A stretch of 64,000 bases of DNA, from positions 10,521,001 through 10,585,000 of the forward strand of contig NC_134028.1 of assembly GCF_964204645.1 (NCBI RefSeq), given 5' to 3'. The notes beneath the pieces were generated by a model that saw only the letters and a program-made list of their open reading frames with translations, was not told the DNA's origin and did no database searches. A program made the translations under genes and the position numbers. Shown here piece after piece: positions 14,101 through 24,401 of this stretch. The stretch is from Tubulanus polymorphus. Its lineage: Eukaryota; Nemertea; Palaeonemertea; Tubulaniformes; Tubulanidae. How positions within the stretch are numbered: the stretch's first letter is position 1; the number at the start of each line of letters is the position of its first letter.

Positions 14101-17100
14101 CTTTTTGGCCAATCCATCTTATTGGTACAGAACTGGAATGATAACGGATATTCACTTGTTGTTCGCGATTTTTTAATTCTTTTAAGACCTAAACGAGGTA
14201 TGTACCCCAAAAAGTAAGCGAAATATCCCAGAGAAACAGGTCTCATCCATTAATTAATGGACATTAAAACAGAAATTTTTTTGTGTACATTTGTAATACC
14301 GGGTACGTTATTTGTTGTGCCTTTTATTTTTTCCTCACAGAAAATTGAATTTGTCTTCTTTGAAATGTGGATTAACATTTTGCAATGTCAAAGTTCGGGA
14401 TCGCAGTTCATCAATCTCTTCCTTTTCATTTAAGTTGCCTTGGAATAAAGCTGATGGTCAGTTTCGTTTCACAAAGAGTTTTCCCATTAATCATCTATTC
14501 AATTTCTTCTGGTCATAGGCTATCCTCTCTGTAAAACTGGGGCCCAGGGAGTCAACGTACATTTTACATGGGATTCTTTCCTAATTTCCTATATTTATTA
14601 TTGAGAAATTCCCCTAATTTCTCGATAATCCTGAGAAATTTTCGGAACGTTTTATCCATTAAATAGGAAATTTTCTAGTGTTCATTATATATATATCCCA
14701 GAATATTGGAGTAATTTCTTTCACAGTAGTCAATGGGTGCTAGTATTTTATCTTGATTTGCATTACAGGGTATAGGCGTATAGTAAAATTAGATCAGTGG
14801 TTGTAAGGCATCCGTCACTTAGATTTCATCTATTACATATTAATGTTAATTATTACTATCTAGGCTAAATAAAAAGACAAGTAAAAATGCAGATCCGCAC
14901 CTCTCGTGATTGACGCAATCTACTGAATTACAAATCACTGTTCTAACTTCAGAATGTGTCACAGAATCCAATGCAGTGATTTATTTTATGATATCTCTTC
15001 TAGAAAGCAGATTATTGGCCCGGTTTTTATCTCAGAATCGTGACAATCTTTCGATAGGACGCCATATTGGATAAGGAAATCTTAAGTGAAGATTTGTCTT
15101 AAGTAGGGTTTTCAAGTGAAAATTTTCCAAACACTATACAAACAATTTAAAAAGCCTAGATGAAAGAAGGGTTTAATATAAGATCATAGCAATTTACAGA
15201 ACTAAAATCGGTCAAGCCATTCAAAAGTTATGAAGGAATTTGTCGGCTGAAAATCACACTTCTCAGCCATAGAGTCTTCATTAGGAAATGAACTAAAGGT
15301 CACAAGGTCAAATGGTGACCAAATGATCAATTTCTTAGTTAAGAAATAATTGAAATGAGAAAAGAAACTTGTACATCTTTGGGAATTGTCATCCGATTTC
15401 AATCAAACTTTGGAAAAATACAGAATAATAGTTTTCCTATTGATTATAAAACTTAAAGTAATTATTAATTAAGCCAATTAAGGGTAAAAAGCTTAATTAA
15501 TTGGCTCATTGCCATTTCCAGGTATTTATCAGCTAAAAACAAAGGATAAATGTTTACTTATTTGTGTTCGACTTCACAGGGACAAATATATCCGACTATA
15601 ATTTACCACAGACATCGCAACACATTAAAGTTGGTTGCCATGGTAACCACAATAGCAACAATTGATATTTGGGATTAAAATGGTTGCCGGCGCTCGGAAA
15701 GTATTTCAAACCCAAAAACGTATCATGATTGGTTTACAAACTGATCGTATTTACCCCAGCTTCCTCTATTTAATCAGGATTCATGCATTCAGTTGATTGG
15801 TAAGAAAATATTAGTGATCCAGTAAGAATTTTTGAATTTCAAATTTAGGCCAAGTCACGTTAGGCCTATTGGATCCTCGTAGCTAAAAAAGATCCAGAAA
15901 GAACCTTTATGGTATATAAAGTACTTGAAGAAGGATCTATTAATTGAAACTTTTATCTTTTGCAGGTCACTCTAAGAACTATGATGTTAAATAAGCCAAC
16001 CCCTCTTAAAAGAATCATTATGCAAAATGTAGGCCAAGTCCTAAAAGCTTTAACTCTCACTGAGATGGAGTTATTCAAACTGCAACCATCTTATCTAAAT
16101 AAGCTTCAATATAGATATTTTAATGGAATTGTGGATTGAGAATTTTATATGAGCAATAAAATACAGCAATTATAAATTTTGTGGCGGCCCAAGTCCAAGG
16201 AAGATGATAATTGACTACGAGTGGAGTCAGCTTTGGCCGTTTCAATTGTAGCTTGAAAAACATAAATAAATGATTTTTTGATAAATAAATATTGTATTTT
16301 CATTTCAGTTTAGGTTTTTTATGTGGACTTTTTTATTGGGGAGAGGCAGGGGGGTTCATCTTGCTGCTTTTTCAGTGTGACTGTGATTGATGAGGTAGGC
16401 CTAAGGCCTTCAGAATGACACACGGGATTTCTTGAGCTTTATCGGCGACATCTTCCCCAAAGTTGCTCAAAATAAAGTAATTATCATAAATTTCATTGAT
16501 TCTGAGAGAAAATGACTTAAAACAACTTAAAACTAGCATAAACAGCTGATTTACACCACAGGGGCTCGTATCAGAGTTGTAGGTAATGTAAAAACGATAA
16601 TCTGTTAATCCAATGTATATAGAAAATATAAAATAACAAGGGGGCTAACGACGCTCACAAACTACTCAACTTCAGTCGCTTACTTTTTCGTTATTTTTCA
16701 TCCGATTTTGATAATCCAGGCATGATATGAAAGCTAATACCTTCCTGCTTCTAACGAAACTAATCCCGTTAATTTCCGATGAATAGTTCGTTCAAAGACA
16801 TATAATTCACGAACTATTCATCGGAAATTAACGGGATTATGTTCGTTAGAAGCAGGAAGGTATTAGCTTTCATATAATGCCTGGATTATCAAAATCGGAT
16901 GAAAAATAACGAAAAAGTAAGCGACTGAAGTTGAGTAGTTTGTGAGCGTCGTTAGCCCCCTTGTTATTTTATATATACTATATACATTGGATTAACAGAT
17001 TATCGTTTTTACATTACCTACAACTCTGATACGAGCCCCTGTGATTTACACATGTAAAAAAACGCTTACGCGAACCCGGAAGTGAATGAAAATGCCCGGA

Positions 17101-19221
17101 TGTAGCAATTTTGTCGATGCTTCCCAAATTTAACCCAAAAGTCGAGAGCGATGGCTTAACGAATCAAACTAAAACCTTTTGCAATATACACTAAAACTAC
17201 TATATTTTTCCACCTGGGGGAGAACTAATTTCTAAATTTCATAATTTGATGAAATATATTGCGTTAAAATCTTTTAAGTGTCGCAAAATCGGTCAAATTG
17301 CCGGTACAAACAAGTACGGCATATCTGGATGTCAATCGAGAAGTTTTGAAAACACCTGTCAAGGTTTCGTGATCCCCAGTCCGGCCCCTTTTCTGCAGTA
17401 TCGCCTAGAAGATGGGCATCTCAAAACTGCATTTTTCGAAATCCGCGGTGAAGAGTACACGCGCACCTGTCAATCAACAATCTAAAGTTGGCTGGAGCTT
17501 GTAGGCTAACTCACGAACTACGCCGCGCATCAACATGGAATTTTCAACACAGTAGGCCCTACAAGATGCTTATTATCTTTCCTCGAAAATTTAGTTCAAG
17601 TAAATCGGATGACAATTACAAGATTTATCAAGTTCATAACTTTTGAAGTGGGAAAAAACGGCACTATGGCCGGTTTAGGTCACATGATCCGAAAACCCTA
17701 TCTTCCCTATCTTTAGTTAGTTACCTAATCGTTGGTGGTAAGCTTTTTATAATCGGATGGGCTTATACCAACGTTAGGGATGACAAGGACCAAAACACGG
17801 TTGAAAAAAGTAACACTTCAAAAATATACTTTCTATTCACTTCAGTCCACAATTAATGGCTTAATTCACAAACTTACACAGGTACCTTTCGAAATAATCC
17901 AATTTTATGTATGTTTCGAGTGATTAATCAACATTATTTTGAGAAATTAATTAATTTCTCCACAAATTTCGCCATTGGCCGCCATTTCTCTGTATTGCAC
18001 ATGTGGCATGATAAGACAAGGGGACCTACAAGGATTTATATAAAACTTCCAAGACGAAACGACAATTTTTATTTTTGATGGTTTTCTAACTTTTATTTCA
18101 AGTCTTCGTGTTTTCCATAATAAATAATGAAATAATAAATTTCTGGTAAAAGAAAAATGTGAATAAAAATTGATTTTTTAATTTTTTTAAATTTCGTCGT
18201 TTCGCTTTGTTAGTTTGTGCTGTTGTCCTGGCCTCAGTCCACAGGTGCCAGCACCTCCAGTAATTTTCAAAATGGCAGCTGTTGACTGGACGGAAATTTA
18301 CTCTCACTTTACGGCCGATTTGCACAGGGATTAAGATCGTCAGGTGAGGTGTTATAGGTATCAGACAAACTACGAATCTGTTGTGCGTCGATTACAACAA
18401 AAATGAGACAGATATCTTAAGAGACAATGAAATGCCAGGCAAATTACTCGTCAGTCAAATTGGCTGACGAAGATTTCATACAAAAATGACCTTCCCATTC
18501 CTGACTGTGGTTTGAGAAAATATCCGATCGTGAAACTAAACCACAGTCAGGTTACTGACTACCCTATCTTAAGTTATTACTGAAACGATGTGAGGGTAAT
18601 CAGTACATAAAGCTAATCAAATTTTTGTCAACTATCGCTGGGGTTATGCTAACCAAATATCAAGATATCATCGTTGAAATAGACAAGAAATTTATATTAT
18701 TTCTTCCTCAAAATGAGTGGGTCATGAAACATTGTTTCACCAAATATTCTAAACAAATCTTCACTTTAGATTGACCCATCCAATATGGCGTCCGGTTCAA
18801 AAATCGTGAGGATCTCGAGACAAAATCCAGGCTAAAATGTACTTTCTAGTGTAGATACCATAAAATAAACTAGTGTACTGAATTGCTGACATTTTGGGTC
18901 TGAATCAGTGATATTTAATGTAATTGATTGAACCATTTACGAGAGGTGCGGATCTGTTCTTTTACCCAAAGGTTAACTATCTTTCAAATTCAGCAAAATA
19001 GCGTTTTTTCATTCAAAACGTTTATGTTTTTAGAAAGTCTGGAAATCAAATAGTTGGCCAGTAAGTAGTAGCTAAATGACTGCTATTTTGGCACCAAAAT
19101 ACCCACAAGATTAAGAAGGCTACTAAAAATACTAAAATTAAATGATTGTTACCAGTACTGCTCTGTCCTGTTCAGTTACTCGAGATTCGTGTTTCTTTGA
19201 CTTTCCGAATAAAGCACCCAT
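2113..19221 (-). CDS. CHMP6: CHMP6, charged multivesicular body protein 6 (ESCRT-III, Vps20 orthologue), seven coding exons
   Basis: Minus-strand exons, 5' to 3': 19153-19221, 10624-10733, 9660-9747, 9113-9199, 8476-8541, 8224-8362, 2113-2159. All borders are GT-AG and all phases join, giving 606 nt (201 residues plus stop), the length of vertebrate CHMP6. The protein starts MGALFGKSKK; Gly2 is the N-myristoylation position of the family. Exon 1 ends SRVTEQDRAVL and exon 2 opens QLKQQRDKLKQYQKK, the basic amphipathic Snf7 core. Exons 3-5 carry the later helices (FSQIESKVLQGLKQGNEALN; LEDVEKIMEETQEGIEYQ). Exon 6 is acidic and then proline-rich (SVPE repeated, ending VPENLP), matching the MIM2 motif that binds the VPS4 MIT domain. 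The last exon encodes 15 residues ending QAVMAS. Family role: membrane-bound nucleator that links ESCRT-II to CHMP4 polymerisation on endosomes. Introns 1 (8.4 kb) and 6 (6.1 kb) are filled with repeats. Assignment is by recognition; exon borders are inferred, not backed by RNA. Confidence 0.93.
3595..3905 (-). repeat. Copy of the ~155-bp-unit repeat family (two core units)
   Basis: Two diverged core units, each with CCCCCTGGTGAC, then GAAACTCACCACAATCATAG, then a TTGCAATT-GTGATAACAA stretch. It is the reverse complement of the 4-unit arrays at 26.1-26.7 kb and 49.9-50.6 kb. Confidence 0.75.
5130..5600 (-). repeat. 5' portion of the same repeat family
   Basis: Reverse complement of 25.65-26.10 kb and 49.5-49.9 kb. 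It shares the blocks GCAAACCAGTAGGAAGCTAC and GGCCATCTTGA and the region around TGTGTCTAGGGTAGATACAT. It lacks the 155-bp core units. Confidence 0.75.
5909..6013. repeat. Short TIR element (MITE-like)
   Basis: It starts CAGGGGCGGATCCAGGCTGG followed by a G run and ends CCCCCCTCTGGATCTGTACCTG, an imperfect inverted repeat about 105 bp end to end. The termini match those of the 23468-23874 element. Confidence 0.5.
6511..6960. repeat. Fold-back repeat
   Basis: CCCACAATAAATTCAGCC at 6511-6528 is the exact inverse of 6943-6960, and GTAATCAGATG near 6792 is the inverse of sequence at 6926-6938. A run of ten G lies near 6820. No coding sequence was seen. Confidence 0.5.
7225..7480 (-). repeat. Fragment of the ~155-bp-unit repeat family
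   Basis: Diverged copy of the 5130-5600 segment. It shares ACTGATGACCCTAAGATGGC, the GATTGACCCAATTTT block and GAAAGATCAAG-TAATT. Confidence 0.6.
8572..8740 (-). repeat. Terminal fragment of the ~155-bp-unit repeat family
   Basis: It begins with the family end in reverse (ACTAGGGGTNCAGNGNCACCAT), runs through GAAATGCTCAACA and one partial core unit, and lies in CHMP6 intron 4 between exons at 8476-8541 and 9113-9199. Confidence 0.65.
10910..11426. repeat. 517-bp TIR element in CHMP6 intron 1
   Basis: The left end CAGTCTACCTCGGATGTAAC is the inverse of the right end GTTACATCCGAGGTAGACTG. A third copy of GTTACATCCGAGG occurs inside near 11236. Flanks AACTA and AACTT may be a weak target duplication. 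A short ATG frame at 11011-11028 lies inside it. Confidence 0.75.
12325..12560 (-). repeat. Terminal fragment of the ~155-bp-unit repeat family
   Basis: It starts AACTAGGGGTCCAGGGACAC and continues with CACTTGGGAAGTGG and one full core unit (GCCCCCTGGTGATACTGAAA onward to AGGTACCAATATAATATGAA). Confidence 0.7.
13105..13460. repeat. Diverged tandem repeat, unit about 140 bp, 2.5 copies
   Basis: Units share ATTAAAACTGTAGGACTA, then GCAATTTGAAGAAAT, then a short GC-rich piece with CACCCCCTGGTGG and GACGAATCCAAAAAA. Anchors recur near 13228 and 13369. It looks related to the 155-bp family but is too diverged to be sure. Confidence 0.55.
13617..14240. repeat. 624-bp TIR element containing an inner inverted repeat
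   Basis: The outer left end CCTGTTTCTCTGGGATATTT is the inverse of AAATATCCCAGAGAAACAGG at the right end; the match continues through the CGCTTACTTTTTAGGGTAC block. An inner inverted pair lies at about 13979-14011 and 14133-14166 around GTCGCGAACAACA. A fragment of the 155-bp family sits at 13855-13960 inside it. Confidence 0.7.
14890..18956. mobile_element. About 4.1-kb element bounded by ~200-bp inverted repeats
   Basis: CAGATCCGCACCTCTCG at 14890-14906 is inverted as CGAGAGGTGCGGATCTG at 18940-18956. Similarity continues inward through a CGCCATATTGGAT / ATCCAATATGGCG block and a CTTAAGTGAAGATTTG-like block, so the arms are about 200 bp with many mismatches. No recognisable transposase lies inside. 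The interior holds the 16557-17043 palindrome. The right end is about 200 bp from CHMP6 exon 1. Confidence 0.6.
16557..17043. mobile_element. Near-perfect 487-bp palindromic (fold-back) element with 8-bp target duplication
   Basis: The left arm from CACAGGGGCTCGTATCAGAG is matched almost base for base by the right arm ending CTCTGATACGAGCCCCTGTG. Arms are about 237 bp and the centre near 16794-16806 is about a dozen bases. ATTTACAC flanks it on both sides (16549-16556 and 17044-17051), a perfect 8-bp duplication like that made by hAT-type transposases. The arms differ at only a few positions, which suggests youth or gene conversion. No coding content. Confidence 0.85.
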
Positions 19222-19667
19222 TTCATCCAAGTTATAACAGTAAGGCCTATTTAATTCTTGCTTTCAGGGTAAATTGAATTGATCGATTGAGGGTGAAACG
19301 GTCAATATAAATTTATTTTCATTTATTTCCGGGTTGGACTAAGGGAGCATCTAAAAATTTTGTTTTTGTTTTTGTTAATCGGTTTTTTAAGCCAAAGTTG
19401 GAACCATTGATTTTCTAATGAGAGACTATAGACAAAGATAAGACACCTCACGAGTGTGTATTTCGATCACAACTTTTCATTGAAAAATGAAATATCAAAA
19501 TTACAAGTGGAAAACCTATTAAAATTAAACAAAATCAATCTAAAATACCAACGGCATCTAAAAGAAAGACAGTTAATACTAATGCTTGTAATACATTTGA
19601 AACTGCAATTCAATTCAATGTTCTTGCACCACAATAAGTCGATAGTTCGGCAGTCTTGAATCAGGCC

Positions 19668-19996
19668 GCGGGATGCCTTTACCCCCCTTCCGCGAGTTCA
19701 TCTTCACCCGTCAAGGGATTCGAACCCACTACGCTAAAGCTGTTCCCCGAACCCCTTGACCTCACGAGTCGTTGGAGTCGTTACTACTAGCCGAACAGAA
19801 TCCGGTCGTACCAATCACAGCGCTTGTAACAAACCGACAGTAGACTTCTGTTGGTTTTCCCGTTAAATGGACCAATCAGCGAAGGTTTTACCGAATATAA
19901 TAATAATGAAATCGCGCTTCGTGAGGCCAGGGGGCTGGTGGAAGCGAGTCCGGGAGTAATACTGGACCCCTGGCAAGCGAGGATGCCGCGAGTTAT
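19668..19996 (-). repeat. GC-richer repeat with tRNA-like B box
   Basis: Bounded by GGCCGCGGGATGCC on the left and GGATGCCGCGAG on the right, in inverted orientation. On the minus strand it contains GGGTTCGAATCCC near 19714, matching the RNA polymerase III B box. The right end carries CCCCTGGCAAGCGAGGATGC, related to the ends of the repeats at 29691 and 51234. It could be a tRNA-derived SINE or a captured tRNA fragment. Confidence 0.45.
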
Positions 19997-20100
19997 ATTC
20001 AATTCAATTCAATTTCAATTCAATTCAATATATCTTTATTGTCCTTTGAGTAATATAAAATACAAGTCAGGTTTTTTTTTTACAATAAAGATGAGAAAAG
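19997..20100 (-). repeat. 3' tail of a non-LTR retroelement, (GAATT)n-like
   Basis: On the minus strand, GGACAATAAAGATATATTG is followed by repeats of AATTGAATTGAA. Short pentamer or hexamer tails of this type are typical of CR1/L2-like LINE or SINE insertions. Confidence 0.45.
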
Positions 20101-20556
20101 GGTAAAATACAAAATTTATAGGAAATCGTACTAAAAACGCAGTTGAAAAATATGAATAAACATTTTTTTTTTAAATAACAATAACAGTGATCGATTATTT
20201 ACATACGTTATATGATATGCTCCCTAACGGACCAGACTAGACTGGTTGCCGGTCTCATACTCCATTTTACATTTTCGCCGCATGTCAAACATGTCACGCA
20301 GGCTTAACATGATATTGTAGGCCTACTAGTAGAAACGTAAACATCTACGTATCGTGTAGTCTGAATACCAGTCGTTGTTACGGTTCCCTACTACAAAGTT
20401 GTTTGAGGAACAACGGCTACTACTAGTAGCCCTAGTAGTAGTAGGTATAGTATAGTGTACCGGTACCCTTTTTTTATTCTCGAATGTTGCTTAAAAAAGA
20501 TAATCTTTCAACTGCCCACATTTAATTTTACTATTCTTACGATACGCTTCATTTTT

Positions 20557-22015
20557 CAGTCAGGAACACTTTCCAAAAACGGCTTATTCTGCCAATTTCG
20601 GCGTTTTCCGCCAATTACGGCAGAATCAGCCGTTTATGGATCACTCAGTTTTGAAACTTTCACAGTCGTTTATGGCTTAATCAGCCAGTTTCAGCTCACT
20701 AATTTTCGAGTTTTGCTTTAAAGTTTTTTGCGCACTTCCGGTTCAATTAGCGCATGTTGCCGATGACGTCATAATCGCGAGCAGACGAGTACGATAAGCT
20801 TTCATATGACGCTAGGATGGAAATTTTTGAGCTAGGTAAAGTGGTCAAATTTACGTTTTTCTAAATGATTACGTCATATGAAGCCCAAAAACTCCGGGAA
20901 AACTCTCAAAACTACTACAGCATGAAACAAGTTTATTAATCATCTAGTTCTAAAAACTATTATAAAGTTTTCAAGTAAACGTTGCCATGGGTACACATAA
21001 AAACATTCGCCATTTCTGGCGTATTCCGCCGTTTTTGGCGTAGTTAGTTTTATAATCATAAACTATTAAGCCATTATTGGCAGTCCACTTGTTATATAAA
21101 AGGATTCCCCCACCCACTTAGACGTTTCCCCTAGTGTCTACACGGTACTTTTTTCGGAATAAAATAATTAATTTGCTGAGGTGAACGGATGTGTAAATAT
21201 GATATGTTAAAAATAAAAATAAAATTATTATTATAATTATCATTCTCATAAGACAAATCAATCATGGATGTATAAACTAGTGTATCAAAAATCTAGTTTT
21301 AAGTTTTGCCCATGGTCTTATCTTGCCTAATAAAGCATAGAATGGTTGAGGGATATATTGGACTGCATATGATGTTGGTTAATTGAAGGTAATTAACATC
21401 TTCGATGCCTCCAAGCTAATTGATGGATTCTTGTGATGGATAGTGATTGAATGAATTGGTGGCCGATGACGTTACAACTCAAAATCGATACAGCTGTATC
21501 TAGACTCATTTCAAAATACAACAAACATTTTCGAAACAATTTGGGATACATGTATGTATATATTTATTTCATAGAATACAGGTATACAGAAAGAACAGAA
21601 TTCAAATACATTTGCCATCGGAAACCCATACATTTATATTTAATTCTTTCTTGAAGCCTGGAACGGATCAATAAGATTAATTTTTCGGCGAAAATATACA
21701 AATGTATGCCAGCAGAAAAGCGATGATGTCATAATAGGGACTCCCATCGAACTAAGCATTATAAATAGCACCTGTAAAACTATCTAAGCTAAAAACGCCG
21801 TTTCTGGCGATGTAGTTTTAAAAACTGTAACAGCTGAAAAGGGCAGAAATGGCGTTTTTTAAGAACAAGCCAAAAATGGCAGAAAACGCTGATTTCGGCT
21901 AAATTGGCAGAAGCAGTTTAAAACTGAGTAATCCATAAATGACTGATTCTGCCGTTATTGGCGGAAAACGCCGAAATTGGCAGAATAAGCCGTTTCTGGA
22001 AAGTGTTCCTGACTG
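20557..22015. mobile_element. 1.46-kb element with ~105-bp TIRs built from GGCGTTTTCCGCC-type modules
   Basis: The left end CAGTCAGGAACACTTTCC is the exact inverse of the right end GGAAAGTGTTCCTGACTG, and about 105 bp match at high identity. Inside each TIR are short palindromic modules (TTCGGCGTTTTCCGCC, AATCAGCCGTTTATGG) that also recur in the interior near 21000-21060 and 21790-21920. TTTTT flanks both ends but is too simple to be firm evidence of a duplication. No transposase coding sequence; non-autonomous. Confidence 0.8.
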
Positions 22016-22439
22016 TTTTTGCAGCTGCCATTTCATTATCTCATAATAGGCTAAGTCTTAATTAATTTTTTAAAAAGTTGTACCTACCGATTTCTATCGC
22101 GTGCGTGGTAAATCGATTGCCCTACTCTCTAGAACAGGAACATGAACTTTCTGCGGTTGAAAAGGCCGCCATTTTGTTTTTTCAGTGTTGTTGCAAACGA
22201 ATCAAAAGGCATTAGGGCCAACACAAGTACCAAATGTAGCTTACTCAAACGTACAGGCGAGTAGGTTCGCATTTCAAGATGGTGCCTAGTGCATATGTTG
22301 ATAAATCAAAACACAAAATGGCTGTTGTTACAATCGCAGAAAGTATAGGTTGCGGTTCAGTCACTTATTGAAGGCGATTCAATTTGTACCACGTGCTCAT
22401 ACGTGGCTGTCGAATTCGAATTAACCTAGTTGCTTAAAC

Positions 22440-22590
22440 AAAAATGCCTAAAACGTCTCGAGGAAGCGATTTGGTTAAATAAATGTGTTGCTTAAATGGA
22501 CGATTCGATCTGTGTGGATATGAGTTGCTTAAATAAGAAGGCCTTTAATGTTCCACTGAGGATCAATAAAGCTTTAATTGAATTGTCTCT
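22440..22590 (+). repeat. Possible LINE/SINE 3' end
   Basis: Ends with CTGAGGATCAATAAAGCTTT followed by AATTGAATTG, similar in type to the tail at 19997-20030. 5' truncated. Confidence 0.35.
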
Positions 22591-23467
22591 GAGTCGTTAT
22601 GAAATTGAGAATTGAGAAAAAAATACAAAATTCAAATTGGTGCCTTATCTAAATGCAAGTTTTTAATAAATACTTAGCCTAAATTTTCATGACTTTAAGG
22701 TGTAAGCATTTCACTTCCAGGTGCGGATTCAGACAGTAGCATTTAAAGGCACGTGCTATAGTCATGAAAGTTTCATGCCCTTGGCATTCCTTGGATATTG
22801 CACACACTCAGCAATTTTTTAGATTTCTTTGGGGCTGTTATGGATTATGCCATTAGTTTGAAGTTCTGTACAGTTGATCCTGGAACCGCCCCTGACTTCG
22901 CTAGTGGACATGGTGTCCCAGGACCCCTAGTATACTGTATTGAAGGATTGCTCATAGGCCTAAAGGTGTGCAATGGCACCCCTTAACCCATTAGACGCGG
23001 CGACTTCATATAGGCCTATATGTGTCTAATGTGTCGAATAACAAATCCTGAAAACTACTGATAATGATGCTTTACTACAACCATTAGTTAGTTTGAAGAT
23101 AATTATACAGGCTTTCTATTGCTGTATAGATTTTGTCAATAATTGGTCAAAAGTTTGGCCTATGACCCCCCTCAAACTATAAGTGGTGCTATAGTACAGC
23201 GTACATTGGCGATCGTTCTGCGGAGATACAAGTCGAGCGTTGATGGACGTTCTGCGGTTTACTGGGTTAAAGAAAACCTGGTGGAGGGTCATCATCAGTC
23301 TTTAAATCTAAACATCAATCGTTTTCAGATTTGACATAGGGCCTAATTCAGCAGTGAAGCTGTGCGAATCGAGTGATGACAATGCAATACAAAAGGATAA
23401 ATTAGTTTAAACTTTATTTGCCACACAGTTGAAACTCTTACATGATTCTGTTTCATATGGAACCTGT

Positions 23468-23874
23468 CAGCCGCGAATCCAGAGGGGGGGCAACCAAAAA
23501 TAATTTTCAATCGTTTTCTTGATGGAATGTAGGCCTACTCGAGGCAAAGCGGGCGGACAGTACCACATCGGCCTAATCGATACCATATCATATGTTTGGC
23601 CAAACAATATGCCGTATATGCCCTCTTATTGTCATGGCGGATATGACATGCACTTGGTGCCTGTCATGTTTATGAAAATGTATTAGGCTACAATTCACGC
23701 ATTTCTTCTCGCAGTTGACAGATGCACCTCAAGAATCCCCCCAGAATGAACCTCACAGACGTGTATTTTCAAAATTGTTTGTCCCTCACCCCCTGTGCTT
23801 AACTTCATGTTAGTTACGCGCTCCAAACATTTTTCGTGAACCCCCTCCTGGAAAAAATCCTGGATCCGTGCCTG
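23468..23874. repeat. 407-bp TIR element
   Basis: The left end CAGCCGCGAATCCAGAGGGG and right end CCCCCTCCTGG...ATCCTGGATCCGTGCCTG form an imperfect inverted repeat. Same termini as 5909-6013. Confidence 0.5.
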
Positions 23875-24011
23875 CCTGTTGATTATTGATTTCCAACATG
23901 TCCCAGCTAAGTTATTCATATGAATCAAGATTTCGATAGGCCTAATACGAAACCTGCTTGATACAACAATTTTACTTTTTCCAATAAGATTTGTATTAAG
24001 GAAACGAAATT

Positions 24012-24206
24012 GATACCTTGTTTCTCCGCAGCGGCCGGGTCATTTTTGTAAAATACAATGAAATTTGTAATCAGTTCCTTTCTATAGCTGCCAGATTTGT
24101 TCTCGTTGAATTGATCACGACTTAAAAAAAAGTTATGTACTGGGTACATAGGCGGCCAGCCGTGTCAACTTTTAAGCTCAGCAGAGCAGAGAAACAAGGT
24201 ATCATT
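24012..24206. repeat. 195-bp fold-back repeat upstream of PIGX
   Basis: TGATACCTTGTTTCTCCGC at the left is inverted as GCAGAGAAACAAGGTATCA at the right. A single copy of the same end (AGAGCGGAGAAACAAGGTATC) lies near 47685 inside the CACTA-like element. Confidence 0.5.
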
Positions 24207-24401
24207 TTTTTGTGTAACGAGGTTCCACTATACACTTGAACATTAAGACAAGATAGACGTTTTGTTTTAAAAAAAACATCTGGTAGCCTGTTTTGACTGT
24301 AGTTCCCAACATGTGTATTCCTTTCTAAGATTAATTTCTATTTTATAGATGAGATGGTGATAGTTTGAATTAGGCCTACCAAATATCGATACTAGACTAA
24401 G

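Larger units (their letters stand above)
19222..24401. other. Divergent intergenic region between CHMP6 and PIGX
   Basis: 5.2 kb between the two start codons. It holds repeats (19668-20100, 20557-22015, 22440-22590, 23468-23874, 24012-24206) and presumably both promoters and any untranslated exons, none of which I can place. No other coding exon was seen. Confidence 0.55.

Noticed and set aside
18232-18346. Plus-strand frame starting MAAVDWTEIYSHF with a good Kozak context
   Set aside because: Stops after 20 codons before any usable donor and lies inside the 4.1-kb inverted-repeat element; no family recognised.
19700-19790. tRNA gene on the minus strand
   Set aside because: A B box is present but no full cloverleaf could be drawn; better explained as part of a repeat.
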